Shown here in pieces: positions 32,598 through 42,125 of a DNA stretch of 45,740 bases. The notes beneath the pieces were generated by a model. The model was not told where the DNA came from. It was given only the letters and a program-made list of their open reading frames with translations, and did no database searches. Each line of letters starts with the position of its first letter. The first letter of the stretch is position 1. The DNA comes from Rhizobium aethiopicum. Its GTDB lineage: Bacteria > Pseudomonadota > Alphaproteobacteria > Rhizobiales > Rhizobiaceae. The stretch lies in contig NZ_JACIFV010000035.1 in the NCBI RefSeq assembly GCF_014197535.1, positions 1 to 45,740 of the forward strand. The letters run 5' to 3'. The translations under genes were made by a program, and so were the position numbers.

Positions 32598-33518
32598 TTA
32601 CTTTCCGGAGTCCACCAGTCCCTTGGTGAACCAGCGTTGCATGAAGAGAATGACGGCCGCCGGCGGCAGCATGACGAGCAGCGCAGCGCTCATTGCAATG
32701 TTCCAGGCGGGCGCTGAGTCGGAGACTGGGACGAGCTGCTTCAGCCCGAGGACCGCGGTCCCCATCTCCTTGTCGGTGGTGAAGAGCAGCGGCCACAAAT
32801 ACTGGTTCCAGCCATAGAGAAACAGGATGATCGATAGCGCAGCGATATTGGCGCTCGACAGCGGCAGCAGGATATCCTTGAAGAACTTCAGAGGGCCGGC
32901 GCCGTCGAGCTTGGCCGCCTCGCAAAGTTCGTCGGGAACGGTCAGGAAAAACTGCCGGAACAGGAAGGTCGCCGAGGCGGAGGCGATCAGCGGCAGGATC
33001 AGGCCGGCATAGCTGTTGACCATGTTCCATTTCAACGAGGCTTCGATGCTGTATCCGGTCAGCTTTTCGACGATACCGGACAGGCCGATCGTGCCAGCCA
33101 GCCAGCGGATCGGCCCGGCGGCATCGGCGACCGCTTCATAAGTCGGAATGATGCGGACCTCGACCGGAAGCATCAGCGACACGAAGATCAGCCAGAACGC
33201 CGTCATGCGGAACGGGAAGCGGAAATAGGTGACGCCGAACGCGGCGATCAGCGAGATCGCCAGCTTGCCGACGACGATGCCGGCGGTGACGATGATCGAA
33301 TTCAGGAACAGCTGGGAGAACTCGCCCTGCTGCCAGGCGGCGGCCAGGTTTTCGAAGAAATGCGAGCCCGGCAGCACCGGGAACGGCGCCTGCTGAACCT
33401 CCTGCAAGGTCAGCGAGCCGGCGACGAAGGCGAAGTAGAGCGGCAGGCAGACAAAAACCGCGCCGATCAGCAATATGGCGTGGCAGAAGATCGAAAGACC
33501 GAGATGGCGTTCGGGCAT
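32598..33518 (-). CDS. ABC transporter permease, UgpE-like
   Basis: 306 residues with six predicted membrane segments and the EAA motif CEAAKLDGAGPLKFFKDILLPL near residue 195. It forms the inner-membrane channel with the preceding permease. Its ATG is two bases after the UgpA-like stop codon, so the two are coupled. The carbohydrate (CUT1) importer type is clear from its partners. The substrate is undecided: glycerol-3-phosphate, glycerophosphodiester or a polyol/sugar. Confidence 0.85.
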   Translation of the reverse strand: MPERHLGLSIFCHAILLIGAVFVCLPLYFAFVAGSLTLQEVQQAPFPVLPGSHFFENLAAAWQQGEFSQLFLNSIIVTAGIVVGKLAISLIAAFGVTYFRFPFRMTAFWLIFVSLMLPVEVRIIPTYEAVADAAGPIRWLAGTIGLSGIVEKLTGYSIEASLKWNMVNSYAGLILPLIASASATFLFRQFFLTVPDELCEAAKLDGAGPLKFFKDILLPLSSANIAALSIILFLYGWNQYLWPLLFTTDKEMGTAVLGLKQLVPVSDSAPAWNIAMSAALLVMLPPAAVILFMQRWFTKGLVDSGK

Positions 33519-33520
33519 GG

Positions 33521-34486
33521 CTACACCTGGTAATTGACCTTGCGCTCGAGCGCGCGGAATTGAACGATGGTGAACAGGATGGCGATCAGCATCAAAAGCA
33601 CGGATTGCGCGGCCGACGAGCCGAGGTCTAGCTGCACGAAACCATCCTGATACACCTTGTAGACCAGGCTGTTCGTCGCCCCGGCCGGGCCGCCGCGGGT
33701 GACCGCGTCGATAATGCCGAAGGTTTCAAACAGGCCGTAGACGAAGTTCATCACCACGAGGAAGAAGATCGTCGGCGAGATCAGCGGAAGTGAAATCGTG
33801 AAGAAGCGCCGGACGGGTCTTGCGCCGTCGAGCTTTGCCGCTTCCAGAAGCGAGACAGGCACGGCGAGCAATGCGGCGACGAGAAAGATGTAGTCGTAGC
33901 AGACATTCTTCCAGACAGAGGCGATGGTCACCAGAAGCTGCGCATCGAAAGGCCGCCGGTTCGGATCCCATTCGAAGCCGAACCCGTGCAGAAGCTGAGC
34001 GATCGGTCCAACCGCCGGATTGAACAGGAAGGCCCAGATCACGCCCGATATAACCGGCGCGATCGCATAGGGAAGCAGGATGATGCTCTTGTAAATCCCC
34101 CTGCCCCTGATCACGAAATCGGTCGCGAAGGCAAAGAGACCGGCAAGCAGAAGCGTTGCGGCATTCTGTGCGACGGTGAACCAGAGCGTGAACAGCGCGC
34201 TGGCGCGATATTCCGAGCTTGCGAACAGATTGTGGAAATTTGTGAGCCCGACGAAAATCTGCGTGCCCCCGAAGGGATCGACCTGAACGAAGGCCAGCGA
34301 CAGCGCCTTGTAGGACGGGATGAAAAAGAAGAACAGCAGGATCAGCAGTTGCGGCGCAACCAGGCCGAAGGCGAGCCACGGCTTGTTGAAGTGGGCGGAC
34401 TTCAATCCGGCCTCCGACGGCGGCGCGGCCGAGCGGCCCGTCGACAGAAGATCGGGGATGCGATGGCGCCTGGCGGCGCCTTCCAT
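33521..34486 (-). CDS. ABC transporter permease, UgpA-like
   Basis: 321 residues from the ATG at 34486, 13 bases after the binding-protein stop, with GGGAAAG just ahead. Earlier in-frame ATGs up to 34564 would overlap the binding-protein gene. Six membrane segments begin with WLAFGLVAPQLLILLFFFFIP, a typical MalF/UgpA opening. The EAA loop LLEAAKLDGARPVRRFFTISLPL contacts the ATPase. It pairs with the downstream UgpE-like permease. Confidence 0.85.
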   Translation of the reverse strand: MEGAARRHRIPDLLSTGRSAAPPSEAGLKSAHFNKPWLAFGLVAPQLLILLFFFFIPSYKALSLAFVQVDPFGGTQIFVGLTNFHNLFASSEYRASALFTLWFTVAQNAATLLLAGLFAFATDFVIRGRGIYKSIILLPYAIAPVISGVIWAFLFNPAVGPIAQLLHGFGFEWDPNRRPFDAQLLVTIASVWKNVCYDYIFLVAALLAVPVSLLEAAKLDGARPVRRFFTISLPLISPTIFFLVVMNFVYGLFETFGIIDAVTRGGPAGATNSLVYKVYQDGFVQLDLGSSAAQSVLLMLIAILFTIVQFRALERKVNYQV

Positions 34487-34499
34487 CTTTCCCAAGGTT

Positions 34500-35858
34500 C
34501 TACTTTGCTGCATGAAGCTGCTCATACTGGCGAAGGATCTGGTTTCCGCGGGCCGCCGCGGCATCCAGCGCCTGCTGTGGTGTCTTCTGGCCGGTCCAGA
34601 CGCCCTGGATCTCTTCCACCAGAAGCGCCATCGCCTGATTGTGATTGCCGAAGCGGAAGCCGCGCGAGTTGTCGGTCGGGGTACCGCGCGTGAGCTGGAG
34701 AATGGCGATCTCGCGGGTCGGGTGGTCCTTGAAATAACCCTCGGACTTGGCCTGCTCGTAGGCTGTGTTCGTAACCGGGACGTAGCCTGTCTGCTTGCTC
34801 CACCAGACCTGCGTCTTCGGTGAGGCGACGAAGTTCAGGAAGGCGGCCGCACCGGCGTATTCTTCCTCCGACTTGCCTTTGAGAACCCAGAGCGCACCGC
34901 CGCCAATGGTGCTGTTTTTCGGCTCTATGCCTTCCTCATGCGGCAGGAACGTTGCGCTCCAGTTGAATTTCGCGCCGCTCTCGACGGCGGCATGCGCCGC
35001 GGTGGAGGCCACATAGGTCGAGCAGGTTCCAGAGGTGAACAGCTGGTCTGGCGAGAGCCCCTGCCCGGCGATCTGCAGGATGCCGGCGTCCATCCACGTC
35101 TTGAGGCGCGTCACCTGACCGACCACCAACGGGCTCTTGTTGAAGATGAATTCGGTGTCGAGGCCGCCGAAACCATTCGCCTTGGTGCCGTAAGGCTGGT
35201 CCTGAATCGCCGCATAGTTCTCGATCAGGCTCCAGTAGAAGTCGTTGGCAAGCGCCATCTGGCACTTCGAGACACCTTTCTCCTTGATAGCGCGCAGCTG
35301 CTTGTCGACCTCCTGCCAGGTCTCGCCCGGCTTGTCGAAACCGGCTGCCTTGAAGTGGTCGGCATTGTACCAGAAGATCGGCGTCGAACTGTTGAAGGGC
35401 ATTGCCGCCGGTTTGCCGTCGACGAGATAAAAACCGGCGACCGGAGCGACGAAATCGTTCCAGTCGACCTTGTAACCTTCCTTCTCCATCAGCTCCGGCA
35501 CCGGAATGATCGCGCCGGAATTGTACATAGTGAGGAACCCGCGCTCGGCCGCCTGGATCAGCACGGGCTGCTGATGCACCCGGTAGGCTGCCACCATTGC
35601 CGCCATGGTCTCTTCATAATTGCCTTTGCCGATGCCGACGACCTCGTATTTGTCCTGCGAGGCGTTGAAGTCCTTAATCAGCTGGGTGGTGATTTCGGCC
35701 AGGCGGCCGCCTGCCGCATTCCACCATTCGATCTTGACGCGATCGGCGGCGCTGGCGTCGCCCGCATTTGCCAATCCGAGCGTTACCAGTGCAGCGCCCG
35801 CCGCGAATGACCGGATCGTCCGCCCCATACAGGACCTTATCGAAGACATTGCCGTCAT
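34500..35858 (-). CDS. ABC transporter substrate-binding protein, UgpB-like
   Basis: 452 residues. A signal peptide (SFAAGAALVTLGLANAGDASA) is followed by an extracellular solute-binding family 1 domain: VKIEWWNAAGG, KYEVVGIGKGNYEETMAAMVAAYR, PFNSSTPIFWYNADHFKAAG and FLNFVASPKTQVWWSKQTGY, all as in UgpB. UgpB binds glycerol 3-phosphate and glycerophosphodiesters, which fits the neighbouring glycerophosphodiesterase. GGAGAGG precedes the ATG at 35858; the open frame extends to 35924 without sense. It is the first gene of the minus-strand operon and is divergent from the ATPase gene. Confidence 0.88.
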   Translation of the reverse strand: MTAMSSIRSCMGRTIRSFAAGAALVTLGLANAGDASAADRVKIEWWNAAGGRLAEITTQLIKDFNASQDKYEVVGIGKGNYEETMAAMVAAYRVHQQPVLIQAAERGFLTMYNSGAIIPVPELMEKEGYKVDWNDFVAPVAGFYLVDGKPAAMPFNSSTPIFWYNADHFKAAGFDKPGETWQEVDKQLRAIKEKGVSKCQMALANDFYWSLIENYAAIQDQPYGTKANGFGGLDTEFIFNKSPLVVGQVTRLKTWMDAGILQIAGQGLSPDQLFTSGTCSTYVASTAAHAAVESGAKFNWSATFLPHEEGIEPKNSTIGGGALWVLKGKSEEEYAGAAAFLNFVASPKTQVWWSKQTGYVPVTNTAYEQAKSEGYFKDHPTREIAILQLTRGTPTDNSRGFRFGNHNQAMALLVEEIQGVWTGQKTPQQALDAAAARGNQILRQYEQLHAAK

Positions 35859-35953
35859 TTCGTTTTCCTCTCCATTGCCTTTGTTCGCCGACCGGTGCGT
35901 CGAGCGCCGGTCAACCCCTCCCAAAGTGGCGATAAAACAAGGTTGGGGTCACT

Positions 35954-35985
35954 TGTTACAAATGTCAATAGCGTGTTACAAATGT
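35954..35985. promoter_or_regulatory. Direct repeat, likely SorC-family operator
   Basis: TGTTACAAATGT occurs twice, at 35954-35965 and 35974-35985, with a 20-base period, so both copies face the same side of the helix. They lie in the 152-base divergent region between the binding-protein and ATPase genes. Binding by the SorC regulator encoded downstream is the simplest reading. Confidence 0.65.
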
Positions 35986-36010
35986 ATGACGACCTCGGAG
36001 GAAGGATGCC

Positions 36011-37054
<1,044 letters not shown>

Positions 37055-37138
37055 AGCGGCCTGACGACGGCCCCCTGCGATTGACAAGCGCCGGGAATTT
37101 GAGATCCATGGCGTCGAAGCGGAGGCGCAGATTATCGC

Positions 37139-38143
37139 ATGTCACAGAACAGAAGTGCTTCTTCCGCGCCCGTAGCCCTCCCGGACGAGCAGATGCAGGT
37201 GCGCGTGGTCTGGCTCTATTACATGGAGGGACGCACCCAGGGCGAAATCGCGGAAGCACTTTCGACCAACAGGCTTCGCGTCAACAAGATCATCGCCGAG
37301 GCGCGCCGATCCGGCCTTGTAACGATCACCCTCAATTCCCGACTGACGTCCTGCGTCGCCCTGGAGCAGCAACTGGCGGCGGAATTCTCTCTCAACCGCG
37401 CGATCATCGTACCGACACCCGAGGACCAGGAGCTCATTCCCGTCCTGCTCGGCCAGGCGGCCGCCGATTATCTCGTTCAGCTGCTGAACGGCGGCGGCAT
37501 CCGCGGCGTTGGCGTCGGGTGGGGAGCGACACTCCGCGAGATGGTGCGTCATATGCCCTCCCTCAAACGGCCTGATATCTGCGTCAATTCGGTCATGGGC
37601 GGGCTGACGCACGGCATCGAAATCAATACCTTTGACATTGCGAGCGACCTTGCCCGCCAGCTCAATGCGGAATGCTCCTATCTTGCCGCGCCGATCTATG
37701 CCGGCAGTCCGGAATCGCGGACGGCAATCGTCCGACAGGATGTTTTTGAATCGGCCTTTCGACAGATCGAGACCAATGACGTCATCGTGCTCAGCATCGG
37801 CGACATGACCGAGCGTTCGCTGCTGATGCGCTACGGCTTGCCGCGCAACATCAACATTGAGGAATTGCTCGCAGCCGGTGCCTGTGGTGACGTGCTCGGC
37901 CAGTTCGTCGATAAGATCGGGCGGCCGATCGACCACGCGATAAACAGGTGCGCGATCGCTCCCGAGCTGGAAGCCCTGCGCGCCATTCCCAATGTCGTCT
38001 TCGCGTCAGGCGGCTTGAACAAGGCGCAGGCTATCGCAGCCGTGCTGCTGTCCGGTCTCGGCAACGTGTTGATTTGCGATGAAGACACTGCACGACAGGC
38101 ACAACAGCTTGCTGGCGAGCTCAGGACGAGCGGCAGTTCGTAG
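37139..38143 (+). CDS. SorC/DeoR-family sugar-binding regulator
   Basis: 334 residues. The helix-turn-helix is in residues 20-60: VRVVWLYYMEGRTQGEIAEAL and TNRLRVNKIIAEARRSGLV. The sugar-binding domain has VGVGWGATLREMV, SYLAAPIYAGSP, IVLSIGDMTERSLLMRYG and FASGGLNKAQAIAAVLL, as in SorC/EryD/DeoR proteins, which respond to a phosphorylated sugar or polyol. It is 84 bases after the ATPase gene and probably regulates the whole transport/kinase/phosphatase locus through the direct repeat near 35960. An effector made by the FGGY kinase is a reasonable guess. GGAGG lies ahead of the ATG. Confidence 0.87.
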   Translation: MSQNRSASSAPVALPDEQMQVRVVWLYYMEGRTQGEIAEALSTNRLRVNKIIAEARRSGLVTITLNSRLTSCVALEQQLAAEFSLNRAIIVPTPEDQELIPVLLGQAAADYLVQLLNGGGIRGVGVGWGATLREMVRHMPSLKRPDICVNSVMGGLTHGIEINTFDIASDLARQLNAECSYLAAPIYAGSPESRTAIVRQDVFESAFRQIETNDVIVLSIGDMTERSLLMRYGLPRNINIEELLAAGACGDVLGQFVDKIGRPIDHAINRCAIAPELEALRAIPNVVFASGGLNKAQAIAAVLLSGLGNVLICDEDTARQAQQLAGELRTSGSS

Positions 38144-38174
38144 AGCCGAACATGCACGGCATCGGTAGCCTAGT

Positions 38175-39857
38175 CTAAGACGCCCTGGCGCAACCGGCCG
38201 GGATCGAGAGAGATTCCGCCGGCGTGACCTTGTCGATCGCATAAAGCTTGGCGAAACCGGCATCCTCGATAAGCGTCAGTCCCGCCGGCATCGAGCTGCC
38301 GACGTAGCGGTCGGGGATATCGGCATTGGCGACGAGGATGAAATCGAAACGCTTGCGCCAATCTGAAAGATAGGGCGTAAAGCCCTCATACTCCCGCATC
38401 ATTGCCGGGCATAAAAGTACGCCGATCGACACCAGATTGCCCTCGGGAACCGCGATCTCTGACCATGGCGGCAGGACGGAAAGCGGCTGCTTACCCTTTG
38501 CCGTGAAGAGCGTCGGCACGAAAGCATGCGAGAACGGCACGGCGAGCGTCGGCAAATGCCGGAAGGTATCCAATCCCCAGGCAAAGTGCCGATTGGAATG
38601 GGCAAGGCTGCTGGCGGTCTCCGGTTCATGCCCCAGAGGCAGCACGGCCGCGCCGGCGGGTATCTTTCTCAGCACAGCCTCGACAGCCGCGACATCTTTC
38701 TCCGCCAGCCACCAATTCCAGCCGATCCAGCCGGCTCGGCCGAAGACCGCGAGATTGATGACCAGCGCCAGCGGCAGCGCCTGCCGGCGCGTCAAATTGG
38801 CAAAGGGGCAGACCATCGCCATGGCGACGAGCGCCGTCATGATCGGAAAGCGCCAGCTGATCCAGCCGGTGCCGAGAGCGTGTCGCGGCGAAATACAGGA
38901 AAGAAGCAACAATCCGCAGGCGGTGACGGCAAGCCCGGCATGCATCTGCATGTCGCCCGCACGTGCGGCCCGCGTGCAGATGAGGATCAGTGGCAGAATC
39001 AGCACGACGTCCACCAAAGGAACATAGGTCGTGATGGCGGAGACAAGATTTATCAGGATCAGGATGACGCCATCGTTCCAGGCAAGTCCAAGGCCGCTCC
39101 CGCCGGCATCCGGTAAAGCAGCAGTGCGGAGGTACAAAGCGAGCGGCGGTAGGACGCAGGCACTGATCGCCAGCGCCAGACGGCCGGTGAGCGTCGCCAA
39201 CCCCGCCTTCGATCGCAATATGTCGAAACGCCAGGAAAATTCGAGGCCGCAGACGATCGCGATATAGAACCCGAGCGAGAAGATGTGCATCACCGTCAGC
39301 AGCAGCGCGGCGACGAGCCGCCAGGCAAAAAGCCAGACCGGATTTCCGACCTGCAGCCGCAGATCGATGCACGAGAAGAACAAGGCCATGCCGAGGCCGA
39401 TCTGGAAATTGATGAAGCCGCCGATCATCGTGGCGCACCAGCCGAACGACAGCATGGCGATCTGCCAATAGTGCCGGCCGTCGAACAGCGCGCGATGCAG
39501 TCCGATCGCACCAAGCGGCGGCAACACGATCGCCAGAAAGAGCAATGCCCTCGCCAATTGGTCGGCGCCGACCAGCGGCCCCAGCCAGACGGCGAGAAGA
39601 TCGATTCCGACATTAGTGAAGGTGCGGTTCCAATCGATCGCATAGATCTCAGGGAACGGCGGCTCGCCGATACCGCCCGAAAGCAGCCAAATCCGGGCGT
39701 AGTGATTGGCGTAATCGAGAACCGGCGGGAAGTGAAACAGGACGACCAATGCAGCCGCAAGCGCGACGAACACGGCGATCGCAATGTTGGAATCTTGCCG
39801 GGCGATCAAATCCTCCCGCCCGGCCAAATCATGAACAGGCGCAGCAATTCGATTCAT
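38175..39857 (-). CDS. Polytopic membrane protein, GT-C-like, coupled to glycosyltransferase
   Basis: 560 residues with about ten to twelve membrane segments in the first 400 and a soluble tail of about 150. The pattern recalls GT-C glycosyltransferases or oligosaccharide-handling proteins that use polyprenyl-phosphate sugars. LDYANHYARIWLLSGG near residues 47-62 lies in the first external loop, where such enzymes place catalytic residues, but no classical DD/DE pair is evident. Its ATG overlaps the stop of the upstream GT2 gene (TAATG), so the two are made together: the GT2 likely makes the lipid-linked sugar and this protein may use it. I do not recognise a named family. Confidence 0.68.
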   Translation of the reverse strand: MNRIAAPVHDLAGREDLIARQDSNIAIAVFVALAAALVVLFHFPPVLDYANHYARIWLLSGGIGEPPFPEIYAIDWNRTFTNVGIDLLAVWLGPLVGADQLARALLFLAIVLPPLGAIGLHRALFDGRHYWQIAMLSFGWCATMIGGFINFQIGLGMALFFSCIDLRLQVGNPVWLFAWRLVAALLLTVMHIFSLGFYIAIVCGLEFSWRFDILRSKAGLATLTGRLALAISACVLPPLALYLRTAALPDAGGSGLGLAWNDGVILILINLVSAITTYVPLVDVVLILPLILICTRAARAGDMQMHAGLAVTACGLLLLSCISPRHALGTGWISWRFPIMTALVAMAMVCPFANLTRRQALPLALVINLAVFGRAGWIGWNWWLAEKDVAAVEAVLRKIPAGAAVLPLGHEPETASSLAHSNRHFAWGLDTFRHLPTLAVPFSHAFVPTLFTAKGKQPLSVLPPWSEIAVPEGNLVSIGVLLCPAMMREYEGFTPYLSDWRKRFDFILVANADIPDRYVGSSMPAGLTLIEDAGFAKLYAIDKVTPAESLSIPAGCARAS

Positions 39858-40915
39858 TATTTGATCCGGTTGCTCTTTTGCGGCCGCGGCGGCTCTGTCG
39901 GCGCGAAGGCCGAATCCAGGGCGGCGCGCCGCTCGCCAGCACTCATTTCCGAAAAAGCCGTCGGCAGTTCAGCCTGGTCGCCGCCCCGCAGGATCGTCTC
40001 GACCATGAACATCGGCCGCCTCTTGCTCTCCTGGACGAGACGGCCAAGATACTCGCCGATGATGCCGATGCAGATCAGCTGGATGGCGCTGAAGGCGCTG
40101 ACGGCGGCCATGATCGATGACCAGCCGGTGACGGTTTCGCCCTGCAGCCAGCGAATGAAAGTATAGACCAGCAGCGCGATCGCAACGCCGGCACTGATCA
40201 TGCCGAGCCATGTGGCGATGCGCAGCGGCGTCGTCGAAAAGCTGGTGATCGCATCGAGGGCGAAATTGATCATCTTGCGCAGCGGATATTTCGTCGTGCC
40301 GGCAAAACGGGCGTCCCGCTCGTAAGGCAGAGCCACCTGCCGGCCGCCGATCCAGCTGACCATGCCGCGGATGAAACGATCACGCTCCGGCATCGCCAGA
40401 AGAATATCGACGACGCGCCGGCGCATCAGCCGGAAGTCGCCGGTGTCGCGCGGGATGGTCACGGAAGCGAGCCTGGAGAGCGCACGGTAGAAAAGCGAAG
40501 CGGAGGCAAGCTTGAACCAGGTTTCACCCTCGCGACGTGTGCGCTGACCGTAAACGACGTCGGCGCCGCGCTCCATGATCGGCATCATCATCAACAACAG
40601 CTCGGGCGGATCCTGGAGATCGGCGTCGATCAGGAGCACGCGCTCGCCCCGCGACGCCGCAAGACCTGCCGTCGATGCTAGCTGGTGGCCGTGATTGCGC
40701 AGGAGACGGACGCCGAGCACCTGCGGCACCTTGGCTGCCAGATCCGAAATGATTTCCCAGGTGCCGTCCGACGAGCCGTCATCGACGAGAATGAGTTCGA
40801 AGGCATCGCCCGCTGCGCTCTGCGCGGCAGCGGCGGCGCGGCGGCAGAATTCGCGCAGGCCCTCTTCCTCGTTGTGACAAGGCGCGACGATGGAAAGTAA
40901 CGGTGCTTGCGTCAT
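39857..40915 (-). CDS. GT2 family glycosyltransferase, GtrB/DPM-like
   Basis: 352 residues. SIVAPCHNEEEGL, LILVDDGSSDGTWEI, LIDADLQDPPELL (metal-binding DAD) and KYPLRKMINFALDAITSFS are standard for dolichol- or undecaprenyl-phosphate sugar synthases. Two membrane segments follow (ATWLGMISAGVAIALLVYTF and SAFSAIQLICIGIIGEYLG) with EYLGRLVQESKRRPMF as the closing motif. The enzyme moves a sugar such as glucose or mannose from a nucleotide to the carrier lipid at the inner face of the membrane. The 50-residue C-terminal tail is not conserved. It is first in a two-gene unit. Confidence 0.9.
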   Translation of the reverse strand: MTQAPLLSIVAPCHNEEEGLREFCRRAAAAAQSAAGDAFELILVDDGSSDGTWEIISDLAAKVPQVLGVRLLRNHGHQLASTAGLAASRGERVLLIDADLQDPPELLLMMMPIMERGADVVYGQRTRREGETWFKLASASLFYRALSRLASVTIPRDTGDFRLMRRRVVDILLAMPERDRFIRGMVSWIGGRQVALPYERDARFAGTTKYPLRKMINFALDAITSFSTTPLRIATWLGMISAGVAIALLVYTFIRWLQGETVTGWSSIMAAVSAFSAIQLICIGIIGEYLGRLVQESKRRPMFMVETILRGGDQAELPTAFSEMSAGERRAALDSAFAPTEPPRPQKSNRIK

Positions 40916-41014
40916 GCGGACGGCGGTGCCTGCTTAATGGATGGCGCCAGCCTAACCGGGAAAGGTCAAACATCCTTTAATGGCTGGAGGGCAGCCGCGC
41001 CGGCGTCCCCAATG

Positions 41015-41923
41015 TTATTCCGCCGCGATGATCTCGCGCACGCCGTCGATATCGCGGGCCGGTGACGCGCCGTAGAGGCGGCTGTATTCGCGGCTGAACT
41101 GCGACGGGCTCTGATAACCGACTCGGTGGCCGGCCGTGCCGGCGTCGAGCCGCTCGACCAGCATCAGCCGGCGCGCCTCGTGCAGCCGAAGCTGCTTCTG
41201 ATATTGGACGGGCGTCATCGCCGTCACCGACTTGAAATGATGGTGGAAGGAGGACGCGCTCATATTGACGCGTTCGGCAAGATCCTCAATGCGTAGCGGC
41301 CGCGCGAAATTCTCCTTCAGCCAGGCAACGGCGCGCGCGATCCGGTTGCTGTGGCTGTCTGCCGTGGCGATATTGATCAGCCGCGCGCCGTGCGGCCCGG
41401 TCAGCACCCGGTAAAGGATTTCCTGTTCGATCAGCGGCGCCATGGCGGGAATATCGCCTGGACGATCGAGCAAACGCAGCAGGCGGACGGCGGCATCCAT
41501 GAGCTCCGGCGGCGCGACGTTCACCACCATCCCGCGCTGCCCGTCGGTATGAGCGGCCGGGCGTGGGATATCGATGCGGCTGAGCAGCTCCAAGAGCTTC
41601 TCGGAATCGATTGCCAGCCCGAGACAGAGATGCGGCACCTCGGGGCTCGCTTCCGTGACGCGCCAGGCGACCGGCAGGTCGAGCGAGGTCAGGAGATAAT
41701 CCCCGGTGCCGTAGCTGATCTGCTCCGTGCCGAGCTGCAGGCTCTTGGCGCCCTGCAGCACGAAGGCGAAACAGGGCCGGTAGCTGCTGTGCAAGGGATC
41801 GCTCGGCTTGGACCGACGGCTGACATGAAGTTTGCCGATTGGAGTCGAGAACTCACCGTCGCCGGGCGCAAAGCGCATCGCGATGTCGACGATTTCCTGA
41901 TAGGGGCTGAAGGGCAAAGTCAT
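41015..41923 (-). CDS. AraC-family regulator with AraC_N sensing domain
   Basis: 302 residues from the ATG at 41923; a second ATG at 41944 is possible. The N-terminal half (TPIGKLHVSRRSKPSDPLHS, YRPCFAFVLQGAKSLQLG, YLLTSLDLPV) is the cupin-like AraC_N type found in regulators beside alcohol dehydrogenases. The C-terminal half has LRIEDLAERVNMSASSFHHHF and VGYQSPSQFSREYSRLYGASPARD. It is divergent from the zinc alcohol dehydrogenase, 202 bases away, and most likely regulates it. The inducer may be an aldehyde or alcohol. Confidence 0.87.
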   Translation of the reverse strand: MTLPFSPYQEIVDIAMRFAPGDGEFSTPIGKLHVSRRSKPSDPLHSSYRPCFAFVLQGAKSLQLGTEQISYGTGDYLLTSLDLPVAWRVTEASPEVPHLCLGLAIDSEKLLELLSRIDIPRPAAHTDGQRGMVVNVAPPELMDAAVRLLRLLDRPGDIPAMAPLIEQEILYRVLTGPHGARLINIATADSHSNRIARAVAWLKENFARPLRIEDLAERVNMSASSFHHHFKSVTAMTPVQYQKQLRLHEARRLMLVERLDAGTAGHRVGYQSPSQFSREYSRLYGASPARDIDGVREIIAAE

Positions 41924-42125
41924 GCGGCAACTCTTTCTGTCCATTGTCCGACGCCGGCGATACCGCTCTTATCTAGAGTGCCTCGGCCGTTTCGCAAACA
42001 GATAGGCGTCTCACTTTTGCAGGATCGTGCAAAAAGCTGAGAGGATCGCTCTAACCCTCTCGCGCCGTTCCGGGCAATAGTCCGCCATCCCGCTCAACCC
42101 CTCCCAAACGAAAAGGAAGGTTCCC

